From contig NZ_JPMI01000280.1 of the NCBI RefSeq assembly GCF_000733295.1, positions 1 through 63,723 on the forward strand: a stretch of DNA of 63,723 bases. Direction: 5' to 3'. The notes beneath the pieces were generated by a model that was not told where the DNA came from, did no database searches, and saw only the letters and a program-made list of their open reading frames with translations. How positions within the stretch are numbered: position 1 is the stretch's first letter; each line of letters begins with the position of its first letter. Source of the stretch: Archangium violaceum Cb vi76 (GTDB taxonomy: Bacteria; Myxococcota; Myxococcia; Myxococcales; Myxococcaceae). Below are positions 11,816 to 20,080 of the stretch, piece after piece. A program made the position numbers and the translations under genes.

Positions 11816-12673
11816 CTAGTTCGCGGCCACGAAGGCCTGGATCTGCGTCTCGCGCTTGAAGTCCGACAGGTAGCGGGAGGCGGCATCCTTCGAGGGGAAG
11901 CTGCCCATGCGAACGCGGTACCAGGTGCCCTTGTTGGGGACCTCGGCGGCGACGATGTACGGGGCGTAGCCACGGTCCCGGAGCTTCGTCGCGAAGCGCT
12001 CGGCCTCCGGGCGGTTCTGGAAGGCGGAGATCTGCAGGGTGAAGGCACCGCCGGGGGCGGCCTCGGTGGGCCGCTGGGTGGCGCGGGCGATGGCGTCCTT
12101 CAAACCGCCACCCTGGGCCGGAGTCGTGGTGCGAGTAGGCACGGGAGCGGCCTCCACCTTGCCCGGCACGGGAGCGGGCTTGCTCTCGGCCACCTGGGTC
12201 GCGGCGGGCTTGGACTCCGGCTTCGGCTTCGGCTCGGTGGCGCTGGCCGTGGCGGGGGGCGCGTAGTCGTCATCCGTGGGCGACGAGGCGGGCTCCTCCG
12301 CGGGGACCTCGGCGATCTGGGGCTCCGGCTTCGGCTCGGCGGGCTTGGGCTTGGGGGCCGGCGGAGGGATGGCGACCGTGACGGTGCCAGGCTTGGAGGC
12401 ATCGGAAACACTCTTCCGGGTGAGCTCGTCCTGGAAGGTGAGCGGCGACTCGGCCTCGCGGGCCTGCTGGAGGGCCTGGGCGTTGGCGTCGAGCGCGGAG
12501 AGGAGATCCGGCGCGGCGGCGGTCTGGGCATTGCCGGCGAGCTTCTTGCCGACCACGACGCCGAGGACGAACACGGCGCCCATCACGATGATGCCCGCGA
12601 TCAACAGGCTGACGATCTGCCGGTTGTCGAGCGTGACATCGAACTTCTCTTTCATCCGGTGGGCATCGCGCAT
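11816..12673 (-). CDS. SPOR-domain inner-membrane protein
   Basis: This protein of about 285 aa has a short cytoplasmic N-terminus, a single membrane helix (IVSLLIAGIIVMGAVFVLGVVVG, about residues 19-41) and a long low-complexity linker rich in Pro, Lys, Glu and Ala. A C-terminal SPOR domain follows (about residues 205-282, from FTLQISAFQNRPEAERF through TWYRVRMGSF). SPOR domains bind denuded peptidoglycan at division sites, so a role in cell-wall or division metabolism is likely. The start at 12673 (MRDAHRMKEKF) has a GAGGAA sequence about 9 nt upstream. ATGs upstream and at 12655 are possible alternatives. It is not recognisably FtsN or DedD specifically. Confidence 0.88.
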   Translation of the reverse strand: MRDAHRMKEKFDVTLDNRQIVSLLIAGIIVMGAVFVLGVVVGKKLAGNAQTAAAPDLLSALDANAQALQQAREAESPLTFQDELTRKSVSDASKPGTVTVAIPPPAPKPKPAEPKPEPQIAEVPAEEPASSPTDDDYAPPATASATEPKPKPESKPAATQVAESKPAPVPGKVEAAPVPTRTTTPAQGGGLKDAIARATQRPTEAAPGGAFTLQISAFQNRPEAERFATKLRDRGYAPYIVAAEVPNKGTWYRVRMGSFPSKDAASRYLSDFKRETQIQAFVAAN

Positions 12674-12825
12674 GACGTGACATTCCTCGCGTGTACGGCG
12701 CCCCGGCGCGGCCACACGAGTGTCGCGGCCTGTAGCGTCGAGGTGTGCCGGAAGGTACGCCCCGCCTACAGGCCGGTCAAATTCAGTGCGCGCACAGCGT
12801 CACGCCCTGACTGTTGCGGCGAGGC

Positions 12826-13872
12826 TCAAACAATCCACCCACCGCCCAGTACGTGATCCCCGTCATAAACGACGGCTGCCTGGCCGGGCGTCACGGCGCG
12901 AGCCGGAGAGTCGAGGTGGATGGACACGAGCCCATGCTGAGAGACACGCACGTGGCCGGGAGCACCGGGGTGACGGTGGCGGATGCGGACCATCACGGAC
13001 TTCTCGGGAGGCGGCGGCCCATCCACCCAGTGGGGCTGGAGGAGGCCGAAGGAATCGCGCGAGGTCTCATCGGCGGGGCCCACGACGACGCGGCGGGACT
13101 CGGGCTCGATGCGCTGGACGTAGCGGGCCTCGCCGCCTCCGAGGTTGAGACCGCGGCGTTGACCGACGGTGAAGCGGTGCACACCGGCGTGGGAGCCGAG
13201 CACATGGCCCTCGGTGTCGACGATCTCCCCGCCGGGCTGGGGGCCGGCGACCTTCTCGACGAAGCCGGCGTAGTCGCCATCGGGCACGAAGCAGATCTCC
13301 ATGCTCTCGGGCTTGTGGCTGGTGGGGAGGGCATGGCGCTCGGCGACGGCGCGGACCTCGGACTTGGTCATACCGCCGACGGGGAAGAGGACGTCGGTGA
13401 GCTCCTGCTGGCCGAGGGTGAAGAGGAAGTAGCTCTGATCCTTGGCGGCGTCGACGGCGCGGCGGAGGACGAACCTGCCGTCCTGCTGCTCGACGCGGGC
13501 GTAGTGGCCGGTGGCGAGCCGGGCGCCGAGGGCGCGGGCGCGCTTGAGGAGGAAGTTGAACTTCACATCGCGGTTGCAGGCGACGCAGGGGATGGGCGTC
13601 TTGCCACCGAGGTAGGACTGGACGAAGGGGCTGACGACGCGGTCCTTGAAGAGGTCCTCGGCGTTGGCGACGTAGAAGGGGATGCCGAGCGTCTGGGCGA
13701 CGGCGCGGGCATCGTCGATGTCATCGGGGCTGCAGCAACTGCCGCACTGGGCCTTGCCCTCATAGGACCAGACCCGGAGGGTGATACCGATGACCTCGTG
13801 GCCCTGCTCCTTGAGCAGGGCGGCGGCGGCGGAGGAGTCCACCCCACCACTCATGGCAACGACGACTCGCAT
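12826..13872 (-). CDS. mnmA: tRNA-specific 2-thiouridylase MnmA
   Basis: MnmA thiolates U34 in tRNAs for Lys, Glu and Gln. The 348 aa protein has the ATP PP-loop SGGVDSS at residues 8-14, the nucleophile Cys96 in PCVACN and the persulfide Cys194 in MEICFVPDG. GHYARV and the C-terminal barrel typical of the family are also present. A Cys-rich CGSCCSPDD insertion (about residues 43-51) is noticeable. Open frame extends upstream through repeat-rich non-coding DNA. The MRVVVAMSGGVDSS start is certain by homology. The start lies beside a 242 nt intergenic region holding tandem and palindromic repeats. Confidence 0.96.
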   Translation of the reverse strand: MRVVVAMSGGVDSSAAAALLKEQGHEVIGITLRVWSYEGKAQCGSCCSPDDIDDARAVAQTLGIPFYVANAEDLFKDRVVSPFVQSYLGGKTPIPCVACNRDVKFNFLLKRARALGARLATGHYARVEQQDGRFVLRRAVDAAKDQSYFLFTLGQQELTDVLFPVGGMTKSEVRAVAERHALPTSHKPESMEICFVPDGDYAGFVEKVAGPQPGGEIVDTEGHVLGSHAGVHRFTVGQRRGLNLGGGEARYVQRIEPESRRVVVGPADETSRDSFGLLQPHWVDGPPPPEKSVMVRIRHRHPGAPGHVRVSQHGLVSIHLDSPARAVTPGQAAVVYDGDHVLGGGWIV

Positions 13873-13923
13873 GACGTCCCTATCTACACGCCGGCCAGCC
13901 CGGGTGCGACCCAACTGACGCAA

Positions 13924-13962
13924 GAGAACAACCGACGAGAACAACCGACGAGAACAACCGAC
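13924..13962. repeat. Perfect tandem repeat, 13 bp x 3
   Basis: The unit GAGAACAACCGAC occurs three times head to tail without mismatch, followed by a decayed partial unit (GAGAACAAC). It lies in the non-coding gap upstream of mnmA. There is no spacer structure, so this is not CRISPR. It may be a variable-number tandem repeat. Confidence 0.85.
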
Positions 13963-13988
13963 GCCAGAGAACAACAACCCGGACAAAT

Positions 13989-14024
13989 CCCCTCGCCCCC
14001 CGGGAGAGGGACGGGGTGAGGGTG
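13989..14024. repeat. Dispersed palindromic intergenic repeat, copy 1 of a direct pair
   Basis: The core is a degenerate CCTCGCCCCCCGGGAGAGGG hairpin followed by a GGGGTGAGGG tail. It has the same layout as the copies at 14054-14090 and 33688-33723. It lies in the mnmA/cca intergenic region. It is likely a REP-type element or mobile remnant, and no coding capacity is seen. Confidence 0.6.
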
Positions 14025-14053
14025 CCGAGCCCCCCGGGTTGAACCCGTGTATG

Positions 14054-14090
14054 CCCCCTCTCCCTCTGGGAGAGGGCTGGGGTGAGGGTC
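14054..14090. repeat. Dispersed palindromic intergenic repeat, copy 2 of a direct pair
   Basis: The arms CCCTCTCCC and GGGAGAGGG flank a TCT loop and are followed by the tail GGGGTGAGGG. It is in the same orientation as the copy 30 nt upstream. It ends 25 nt before the 3' end of the minus-strand CCA-adding enzyme gene, so on that strand it would form a hairpin just after the stop. Confidence 0.65.
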
Positions 14091-14114
14091 TACTCCCCTG
14101 CCCCACGAACGACC

Positions 14115-15389
14115 TCAGGACCCACGGGCCTGCCGCCAGGCCAACAACATCTCCTTCAACTTTTCCACCTCATTGAGGGAGGGCTCATCGAGAACCCGCT
14201 CGAGCAGAAACCGGGTGGCCTCGCCGACGATGGGAGAAGGCCCGACGCCCAGGGTGGCCATGATGGCGCCCCCATTGAGGGCGAGCTCCTTGGCGGACAG
14301 CGGAGGCTTCGAGGCGGCAAGCCCATGCAGTCGGCCAATCAGGGCGTCCATCTCAGGAAGCCGGGCCGGGTCCCGGGCCTGGATCCGGGCCCGGGCCACG
14401 GAGGTAAGCGCCTCGACATTGGCGAGCCCCACCTTGGCCAGAAGCCGACGGAGGGCGGGATCGGGGTCCCCGACATGCCGCTCGAGCGCGGCGTGCGAGC
14501 TCAACAGCTTCACCCGCTCGATGGTCTTGGTGGGGAACTTGAGCCGGACGCCGATCTCCTCGGCCTGCGGAGGGGTGACGAGGTCGGCGAGCAGAGCGGC
14601 GAGACGGATCTCCACATCGACGGGCTCGGCGGCGGCGGCGGTGCGGGCGAGGCGAGCGGCCTCGGCATCGGCGCGGGCGAGCTCGGGCAGAAACACGTCG
14701 AGCAACCCGGTGGTGGCGAGCAGCTCGAGCCCGAAGGCCTCGCGCTTGGAGAGGAGCAGCTTGACGAACTCCTCGCGGACGCGCTCGTAGGCGACCTTGC
14801 GGAACACGGGGAGCGTTTCGGGGATGGCGGCCTGGGTGCCAGGGTCGAGCGTGAAGTCGAGCACGGCGGCGAAGCGCACGGCGCGCATGGGACGCAACCC
14901 ATCCTCGGAGAAACGCTCGATGGCCGAGCCCACGCAGCGCACGACACGGGCCTTCAGGTCCTGCTGGCCGCCGAAGGGATCGGCGAGCTCGTGCGTGAGA
15001 GGATTCCACGCCATGGCGTTGATGGTGAAATCGCGGCGGGAGAGGTCCTTGACGATGTCCTGCTCGAAGGTGACGGCAGAGGGGCGGCGGCCGTCGTGGT
15101 AGTCGCCCTCGCTGCGGAAGGTGGTGACCTCGACGTGGGTGCCGCCCTGGACGACGGTGACGGTGCCGTGCTGGATGCCGGTGGGGATGACCTTGCGGAA
15201 GGCGCGCTGGACCTCCTCGGGGAGCGCGCTGGTGGCGACGTCGAAGTCCTTGGGGTGGACGCCGCGGAGCGTGTCACGGACACAGCCGCCGACGAGGAAC
15301 ACGGCATGGCCCAGCTCATGGAGGCGGGCGATGACGTCCAGGACGGGGCGCGGGACGTCGGCTTCGAGGAGAGGGGCAGGCGTGGTCAT
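14115..15389 (-). CDS. CCA-adding tRNA nucleotidyltransferase / poly(A) polymerase family (class II)
   Basis: This is a class II nucleotidyltransferase of 424 aa. Its head domain carries VGGCVRDTLRG and the metal-binding DFDVAT (about residues 37-52), followed by RRDFTINAMAWNP near residue 120 and the FSEDGLRPMRAVRFAA segment near 160. These support CCA end addition or repair on tRNA. Poly(A) polymerase proteins share the fold, and the sequence alone does not fully separate them. The C-terminal part is helical, with no obvious HD phosphohydrolase motif. It stands alone on the minus strand between repeat-rich DNA and the T6SS cargo region. Confidence 0.88.
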   Translation of the reverse strand: MTTPAPLLEADVPRPVLDVIARLHELGHAVFLVGGCVRDTLRGVHPKDFDVATSALPEEVQRAFRKVIPTGIQHGTVTVVQGGTHVEVTTFRSEGDYHDGRRPSAVTFEQDIVKDLSRRDFTINAMAWNPLTHELADPFGGQQDLKARVVRCVGSAIERFSEDGLRPMRAVRFAAVLDFTLDPGTQAAIPETLPVFRKVAYERVREEFVKLLLSKREAFGLELLATTGLLDVFLPELARADAEAARLARTAAAAEPVDVEIRLAALLADLVTPPQAEEIGVRLKFPTKTIERVKLLSSHAALERHVGDPDPALRRLLAKVGLANVEALTSVARARIQARDPARLPEMDALIGRLHGLAASKPPLSAKELALNGGAIMATLGVGPSPIVGEATRFLLERVLDEPSLNEVEKLKEMLLAWRQARGS

Positions 15390-15503
15390 GTGATCGTGTA
15401 GTTGATAGACGCGGAGCGGTCACCACGCTTCGACAAACGCCCAGCATGACCGACCGAGTCCACGTCTCTCTCGTACTACAGAACAGGCTACACCATGAGT
15501 GCG

Positions 15504-16811
15504 TCAGCTGCGGAAGAGGCGAACCAGGGGCTGACCTGGCAGGCTCTCCCGCACGGCTTCAGCCCTGGCTACTTCCGCACGCTGCCGTTTGGTAAAGGCG
15601 AACGTCCGCACCTGCAGCCCCCCCTGGGTACGCAGCGCCAAGTCGATCGCGTGCACGGAGCGCCGCCGCATGACCCCACTCGCTAGCGCCTCCATCAGTG
15701 TCGCGCCGCTGAAGAGCTGGCCTCCCAGATAACGCCTGTCCTTCGAGAAGTCCTTGCGCGCCTCCTGCCACCACCCCATCACTGCCGCGGGCGCGGGCAC
15801 GGGCAGCGAGTCCTCCGGTTTCGGATTCAGGTCCGCGTCCAGGTCCTCTTCCTCGAGCGGTGGCAATGCCACTTCCTCGGTGTCCTCACTCTCTTCCACA
15901 TACACGCCCTTGAGGTTCAGTCCGGTGATGGCACTGAACGCCTCGCCCGCGAGCCGCGCTACGGGCGGCTTCTGCCTTGTCAGCTCCAGACAGGTCTCCG
16001 CCGCGGCCACGCGCCCGGTGAAACCCAGTGCCCATAGGACGTCCGCGCGCACCGCCTCATTCCCCGCGAGCACCAGAAGCCGCTCCAGGTCCTTGTCATC
16101 CCCACCCAGAGCCAGGAACACGAGCGCTTCGCGCAGCGCAGGCCCTCGCGTCTCGATTTCGATGCGGCACTCGTTCCATGCCGCGCGCGAGCCAGACAGA
16201 AGCGCCAGTTCCACCGCCCCCCACCGCACCTCCGGTCGCGGATCCGACATCCAGGGAACCACATCGAACGAGGAGACCTTGCGAGGTGCCGCACCCAGGG
16301 CCCGTAATGCCGCCGCCGCCACTCTTCCATCTGAGTGCCCCAGCAGTTCCAACGCCATCCCCGGCGGCACAGCATCCCGGAAGGCCAACACCTCCAGAGC
16401 CAGCGCCACCAGGACATCCTCCGAACCCCTCAGCCGTGCCACCAATGCCGACTCCACCCCCTCGCGCCCGCTCAACTCCAGAGCGCGCTTCAATGCAGAT
16501 AGCACCGGGGCGGGCGCGACTGGAAGCAGCGCCAGCACCGTTTCCAATGCCGCAGGAGGAGTTTCCGCGATGGATGCGAACGCCGCAGTGAACACCTCAC
16601 CCGGGTCTTCTCCCTCCAGGGCGGGTTTGAGCAGAGCCTCGGCCACGGGCTCACCACCAATCACCAGCGCATCCAGGTGCGCTAGCAGCCGCTCCTCCCG
16701 GACCGCGACCTCCGTCAGCGTGGAGCGCGCGCCCCGCAGTTCCTGCTCCCATTGCGTCCAAAGGAAGGCGGCCTCGCTGAGGTGCTCCTCATAGATATTC
16801 TCCAGCCACAC
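15504..16811 (-). CDS. TIGR02270-like HEAT-repeat protein of T6SS loci
   Basis: This 435 aa Ala/Leu-rich protein opens MWLENIYEEHLSEAAFLWTQWE. It continues with repeated helical pairs (for example LALEVLAFRD, AAALRALGAAPRK and RWGAVELALLSG) of HEAT-repeat character, and ends in a basic segment after a Glu-rich linker. The opening and layout match what I recall of the TIGR02270 family, which is encoded with type VI secretion cargo genes. It starts with GTG and is divergent from the DUF2169-KS-effector operon across 258 nt, which must hold both promoters. The molecular role is not known. A scaffold or chaperone function would suit the repeats. Confidence 0.75.
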   Translation of the reverse strand: MWLENIYEEHLSEAAFLWTQWEQELRGARSTLTEVAVREERLLAHLDALVIGGEPVAEALLKPALEGEDPGEVFTAAFASIAETPPAALETVLALLPVAPAPVLSALKRALELSGREGVESALVARLRGSEDVLVALALEVLAFRDAVPPGMALELLGHSDGRVAAAALRALGAAPRKVSSFDVVPWMSDPRPEVRWGAVELALLSGSRAAWNECRIEIETRGPALREALVFLALGGDDKDLERLLVLAGNEAVRADVLWALGFTGRVAAAETCLELTRQKPPVARLAGEAFSAITGLNLKGVYVEESEDTEEVALPPLEEEDLDADLNPKPEDSLPVPAPAAVMGWWQEARKDFSKDRRYLGGQLFSGATLMEALASGVMRRRSVHAIDLALRTQGGLQVRTFAFTKRQRAEVARAEAVRESLPGQPLVRLFRS

Positions 16812-17069
16812 GACCCACCGCCTCGGTTGATCTGCACCGAGCCAACCTCGATGCAGTTAACGCCTGGATCGCGAGTCTCTACCCAGGCTCCTGCCTCCCG
16901 CGCTCCCGTGGCAGGGCCCTACGCCACCATCTTCACCCGGTGCAATCAAGCACTGTCCGGCAGAGACCCCACCCTGCGAAACCGCCTCTTCCATCGCCTG
17001 CCTTCTCCATGATCGGCTACACTCTCCCAGGCAGATTTCCGAACCGGACTCCACCTCCATGGTGAGCCA

Positions 17070-18080
17070 ATGTGGGCCCTGAACAACCGCACTTCCTACT
17101 CCGCCGAACGTAACTGGACGCGAGACAAGACGGGCGCGCACCACTGGATCGTGGCAGTGAAGGCGTCATTCCACGTAGCGCCGGACGGCCAACTGTCCCT
17201 CGCGGACGAGCAGCCTCCACCAGTGCTCGCGCCCGAGTACCGCGGTGAGCCGGGAACTTCGAGCTTACGGTGCGACTCCGACCTGCTCGCGATCAAGCCA
17301 GCGACCGACGTGCTCGTGGACGCGAGTGCGCATGCTCCGGAAGGCAAGCCGACCACGACCGTTCCCGTCACGCTGCGGTTCGAGGCAGTGCGGAAGGTCC
17401 TCGTGGTGCATGGGACCCGCGTATTCATGAACGGCTTGACTGGGGTCGTGCCTTCGAAGCCGCTTCCCTTCACAACGCGTCCCATTGCCTACGAATGGGC
17501 CTACGGCGGCCATGATCAGACGGACCCCGATGTCCGCAACCACCGACTCGACCCACGCAACCCTGTGGGCAAGGGCGTCGCCGCGAAGCCAGAACGGCTG
17601 GTGGATCAGCCCGCCCACGTCATCGAGTACCCCGACGGTCACTTCGCGAAGACAGGCCCCGCTGGATTCGGCCCCATCGAGGCCAGTTGGTCTCCGCGAC
17701 GCGAGCTCTCCGGCACGTTTGATGCCGCCTGGGAGCAGACACAGAAACCACTGCTTCCCACCGACTACGATGAGCGCTTCGCGCTCTGCGCTCCTGTGGA
17801 TCAACGCCCGAGTAGGCTCCTGCGAGGCGGGGAGCGCATCGAACTCGTGAACATGACGCCGCAAGGGGTGCTGCGCTTCGATCTGCCAAAACTCTACTTC
17901 GTCATGACGACATGGTTCGGTCGCCGCTCCCAGGAACACCGCGCGCGGCTCGCCACCGTCTTCGTCGACGCGAACCGGATGCTGCTGGGAATGGTGTGGC
18001 AGAGTGCCATTCGCGTCTCGCCAAGGGACGTGGATTATCTGGATAGGACTGACATCCAGGAGAAACCGTTCCTGACATGA
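17070..18080 (+). CDS. DUF2169 family T6SS accessory protein
   Basis: This 336 aa protein begins with an immunoglobulin-like beta pattern (HWIVAVKASFHVAPDGQLSLADEQ). It carries the RPIAYEWAYGG and DPRNPVGKG segments typical of DUF2169 proteins, which accompany PAAR-like effectors in type VI secretion loci and probably help to load them. It is the first gene of a five-gene operon, and its stop overlaps the start of the next gene (ATGA). Family assignment is from motif memory. The role as effector adaptor is established only for relatives. Confidence 0.82.
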   Translation: MWALNNRTSYSAERNWTRDKTGAHHWIVAVKASFHVAPDGQLSLADEQPPPVLAPEYRGEPGTSSLRCDSDLLAIKPATDVLVDASAHAPEGKPTTTVPVTLRFEAVRKVLVVHGTRVFMNGLTGVVPSKPLPFTTRPIAYEWAYGGHDQTDPDVRNHRLDPRNPVGKGVAAKPERLVDQPAHVIEYPDGHFAKTGPAGFGPIEASWSPRRELSGTFDAAWEQTQKPLLPTDYDERFALCAPVDQRPSRLLRGGERIELVNMTPQGVLRFDLPKLYFVMTTWFGRRSQEHRARLATVFVDANRMLLGMVWQSAIRVSPRDVDYLDRTDIQEKPFLT

Positions 18081-19141
18081 GCCACTCCGTGAACATCGTC
18101 GCGGTCGCGGCACGGACTCCGGTCGGGCTGACCGCGGAGAGCAGCGCCGCCGCGGTGCGTGCGGGCATCTCGAGGCTCGGTGTCCATCCCTTCATGGTCG
18201 ATGGACAGGGCAAGCCACTCACATGCGCTCGGGATGGCCTGCTCGACGATGGGATCCTGGGACGCGCCCGGCTGACAGCCCTGGCCACGGCCACACTCGG
18301 CGAGCTCAGCCGGAAACTGAGCGCCCTGAGCTCTCTCCGGCGTCCTGCTCCCGTCCTGGTCGCGCTCCCAGAAACACGGCCGGGGTTTTCGGATGACGAC
18401 GCACGGACCATCCTCCGCGAGCTCGCAGTCAACTCCCTCCCAGGAGGCAGGCACCTACGCTTCGAACCTGGCGGTCGCGGGCATGCGGGCGCGATCTCCG
18501 CGATTGAAGTAGCAGCGAGGTGGCTCGACCAGGGCACCGAGGAGTTCTGCATCGTTCTCGGTGTGGATGGTTATCAGGAAGCGGAGACGCTCGACTGGCT
18601 CGCCTCCAATCTCCAGCTGGCCGGTGAGGGGGCTCGCGCCGGGTTCTTTCCCGGCGAAGCCGCGGGCGCTCTCGTCCTGGCGCATGAGTCCACCCGGAGA
18701 CGGCATCGCCTTCCGACCCTCGCGCGTGTGCGCGGTTCGTGCTCGGCGGTCGAGACGCGGCTCATCAAGGGAGACGAAGAGGGGCTCGGCCAGGGGCTGA
18801 GCCAGGCGATCACGGGGGCAGTCACCGGGTTGAAACTCCCCGACGAAGCACTGGATGCCGTGTATTGCGACATCAACGGAGAGCGCTACCGGACCGAGGA
18901 GTGGGGGTTCGCGGTGCTCAGGACGCAACGCGCTCTGAGGGATTTCGCCTACGTCGCGCCGGTCGACTGCTGGGGAGATGTCGGTGCCGCGTCAGGCGCT
19001 TTGTCGTGCGTGTTGGCAACACAGGCCTGGGCGCGAAGGTACGCGAAAGGACCGAGGGCGCTCGTCTGGGGCAGCTCGGAAAGCGGTCTGCGGGCGGCCG
19101 CGGTGCTCGAATCCAGCCCGGAAGCGGCGAGGGACTCATGA
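18077..19141 (+). CDS. Thiolase-fold beta-ketoacyl-synthase-like protein, apparently non-catalytic
   Basis: This 354 aa protein has the overall layout of a ketosynthase, with a Gly-rich centre (FFPGEAAGALVLAHE) and a C-terminal DCWGDVGAASGALSC in place of the usual His-containing HGHT/AAG loop. The nucleophile elbow is not seen. The segment where the active Cys should be reads LGVDGYQEAETL. This points to a pseudo-enzyme, as is known for KS-like proteins placed between DUF2169 and PAAR-like genes in T6SS cargo operons. It overlaps both neighbours by 4 nt, indicating tight co-translation. A structural or chaperone function is inferred. Confidence 0.78.
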   Translation: MSHSVNIVAVAARTPVGLTAESSAAAVRAGISRLGVHPFMVDGQGKPLTCARDGLLDDGILGRARLTALATATLGELSRKLSALSSLRRPAPVLVALPETRPGFSDDDARTILRELAVNSLPGGRHLRFEPGGRGHAGAISAIEVAARWLDQGTEEFCIVLGVDGYQEAETLDWLASNLQLAGEGARAGFFPGEAAGALVLAHESTRRRHRLPTLARVRGSCSAVETRLIKGDEEGLGQGLSQAITGAVTGLKLPDEALDAVYCDINGERYRTEEWGFAVLRTQRALRDFAYVAPVDCWGDVGAASGALSCVLATQAWARRYAKGPRALVWGSSESGLRAAAVLESSPEAARDS

Positions 19142-20076
19142 GCGTATCGGTGAATTCTCCGAAAACCCCCGTGACGGAAGGGAGCGTCGGTATTGCTGCG
19201 GCGACTCTTCCGAACATGTGCAAGATGCCAGGCCCGCCAGCTCCGTTCGTTCCGGCCCCACTGCCAAACATTGGAAAGAGCGGCGACTCACCCAAGGGTT
19301 ACTCGACCTCCGTCACCATCGAAGGCCACGCCATCGCCATCAAGGGCGCGAGTTTCGGTTCTATGGGCGATGCTGCCAGCAAGGGCACCGGCGGAGGTCT
19401 GACCTCCGCCAACACACATGGGCCAACGAAGTTCATTGGTCCGGGGTCATTGAACGTCAAGGTTGAAGGGAAGAACGTCCAGTTGTTGGGCGATCCCATG
19501 ATGAACAACTGTGGGCCGGGAGGCTCACCGTCGAACTCGGCGACACTGTCTGGACTGAGCCAAGCTTGCAGCCCTGTTGAGATACATAAAGCACTGGTAC
19601 AGATCGCCAGAGAATGTAACGATGAGGTCAATCTCAGACACAAGTATACGCGAGAGAATAAGCCGATCGGCAAGAAATGCACTAAACTCGGAACGAAGAA
19701 GCACAAGTGCTGCGAAAAGAAAATCAAGGACGCAAAAAACCCATTAGTTGAGTCCGAGGTGGCTTTCGACAAAAAGGGCATGCCCTCGCGCAGATCCCGC
19801 GGGCAGGCGCTTGCTGCTGGGCGCAAGAAATCCCTTGACGCCAAGAAGGCTGGTAAAAGCAAGGAGGATCAGGGCAAAGCCTTCAACAAAGCCTTCTTCT
19901 CGAAGCTGCCATACATCCAACTCGATGTCGTCGTGCGAGACGCCGAGGGAAACATCGAGCATATCTATGACTTCAAATTCAATTGCGACAGTCCACCGAA
20001 GATGCCGAACAAGCAGTTCATGAAGTACAAAAAAACAATGAAGAAGACCCCTCAAGTCATCGGGGCTCGTTGGTGA
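19138..20076 (+). CDS. PAAR-like (DUF4150) T6SS effector with probable PD-(D/E)xK nuclease C-terminus
   Basis: Residues 1-140 form a PAAR-like DUF4150 domain (VNSPKTPVTEG, GYSTSVTIEGHAIAIKGASF and VQLLGDPMMNNCG) that would sharpen the VgrG spike. The rest (about 145-312) is a Lys-rich toxin domain with a Cys-rich patch (KKHKCCEKK). Near residues 256-280 it has the pattern LDVVV, a turn, then YDFKF, which fits the Asp...(D/E)-x-Lys core of PD-(D/E)xK/VRR-type nucleases. The toxin half is visibly AT-richer than the flanking genes, as expected for an exchanged toxin tip. The start overlaps the upstream stop, and the next gene encodes a matching immunity family. Confidence 0.82.
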   Translation: MSVSVNSPKTPVTEGSVGIAAATLPNMCKMPGPPAPFVPAPLPNIGKSGDSPKGYSTSVTIEGHAIAIKGASFGSMGDAASKGTGGGLTSANTHGPTKFIGPGSLNVKVEGKNVQLLGDPMMNNCGPGGSPSNSATLSGLSQACSPVEIHKALVQIARECNDEVNLRHKYTRENKPIGKKCTKLGTKKHKCCEKKIKDAKNPLVESEVAFDKKGMPSRRSRGQALAAGRKKSLDAKKAGKSKEDQGKAFNKAFFSKLPYIQLDVVVRDAEGNIEHIYDFKFNCDSPPKMPNKQFMKYKKTMKKTPQVIGARW

Positions 20077-20080
20077 GAAT

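Noticed and set aside
13924-13962. Possible CRISPR-like repeats
   Set aside because: The 13 bp units are contiguous with no unique spacers, and no cas genes are nearby. This is a simple tandem repeat.
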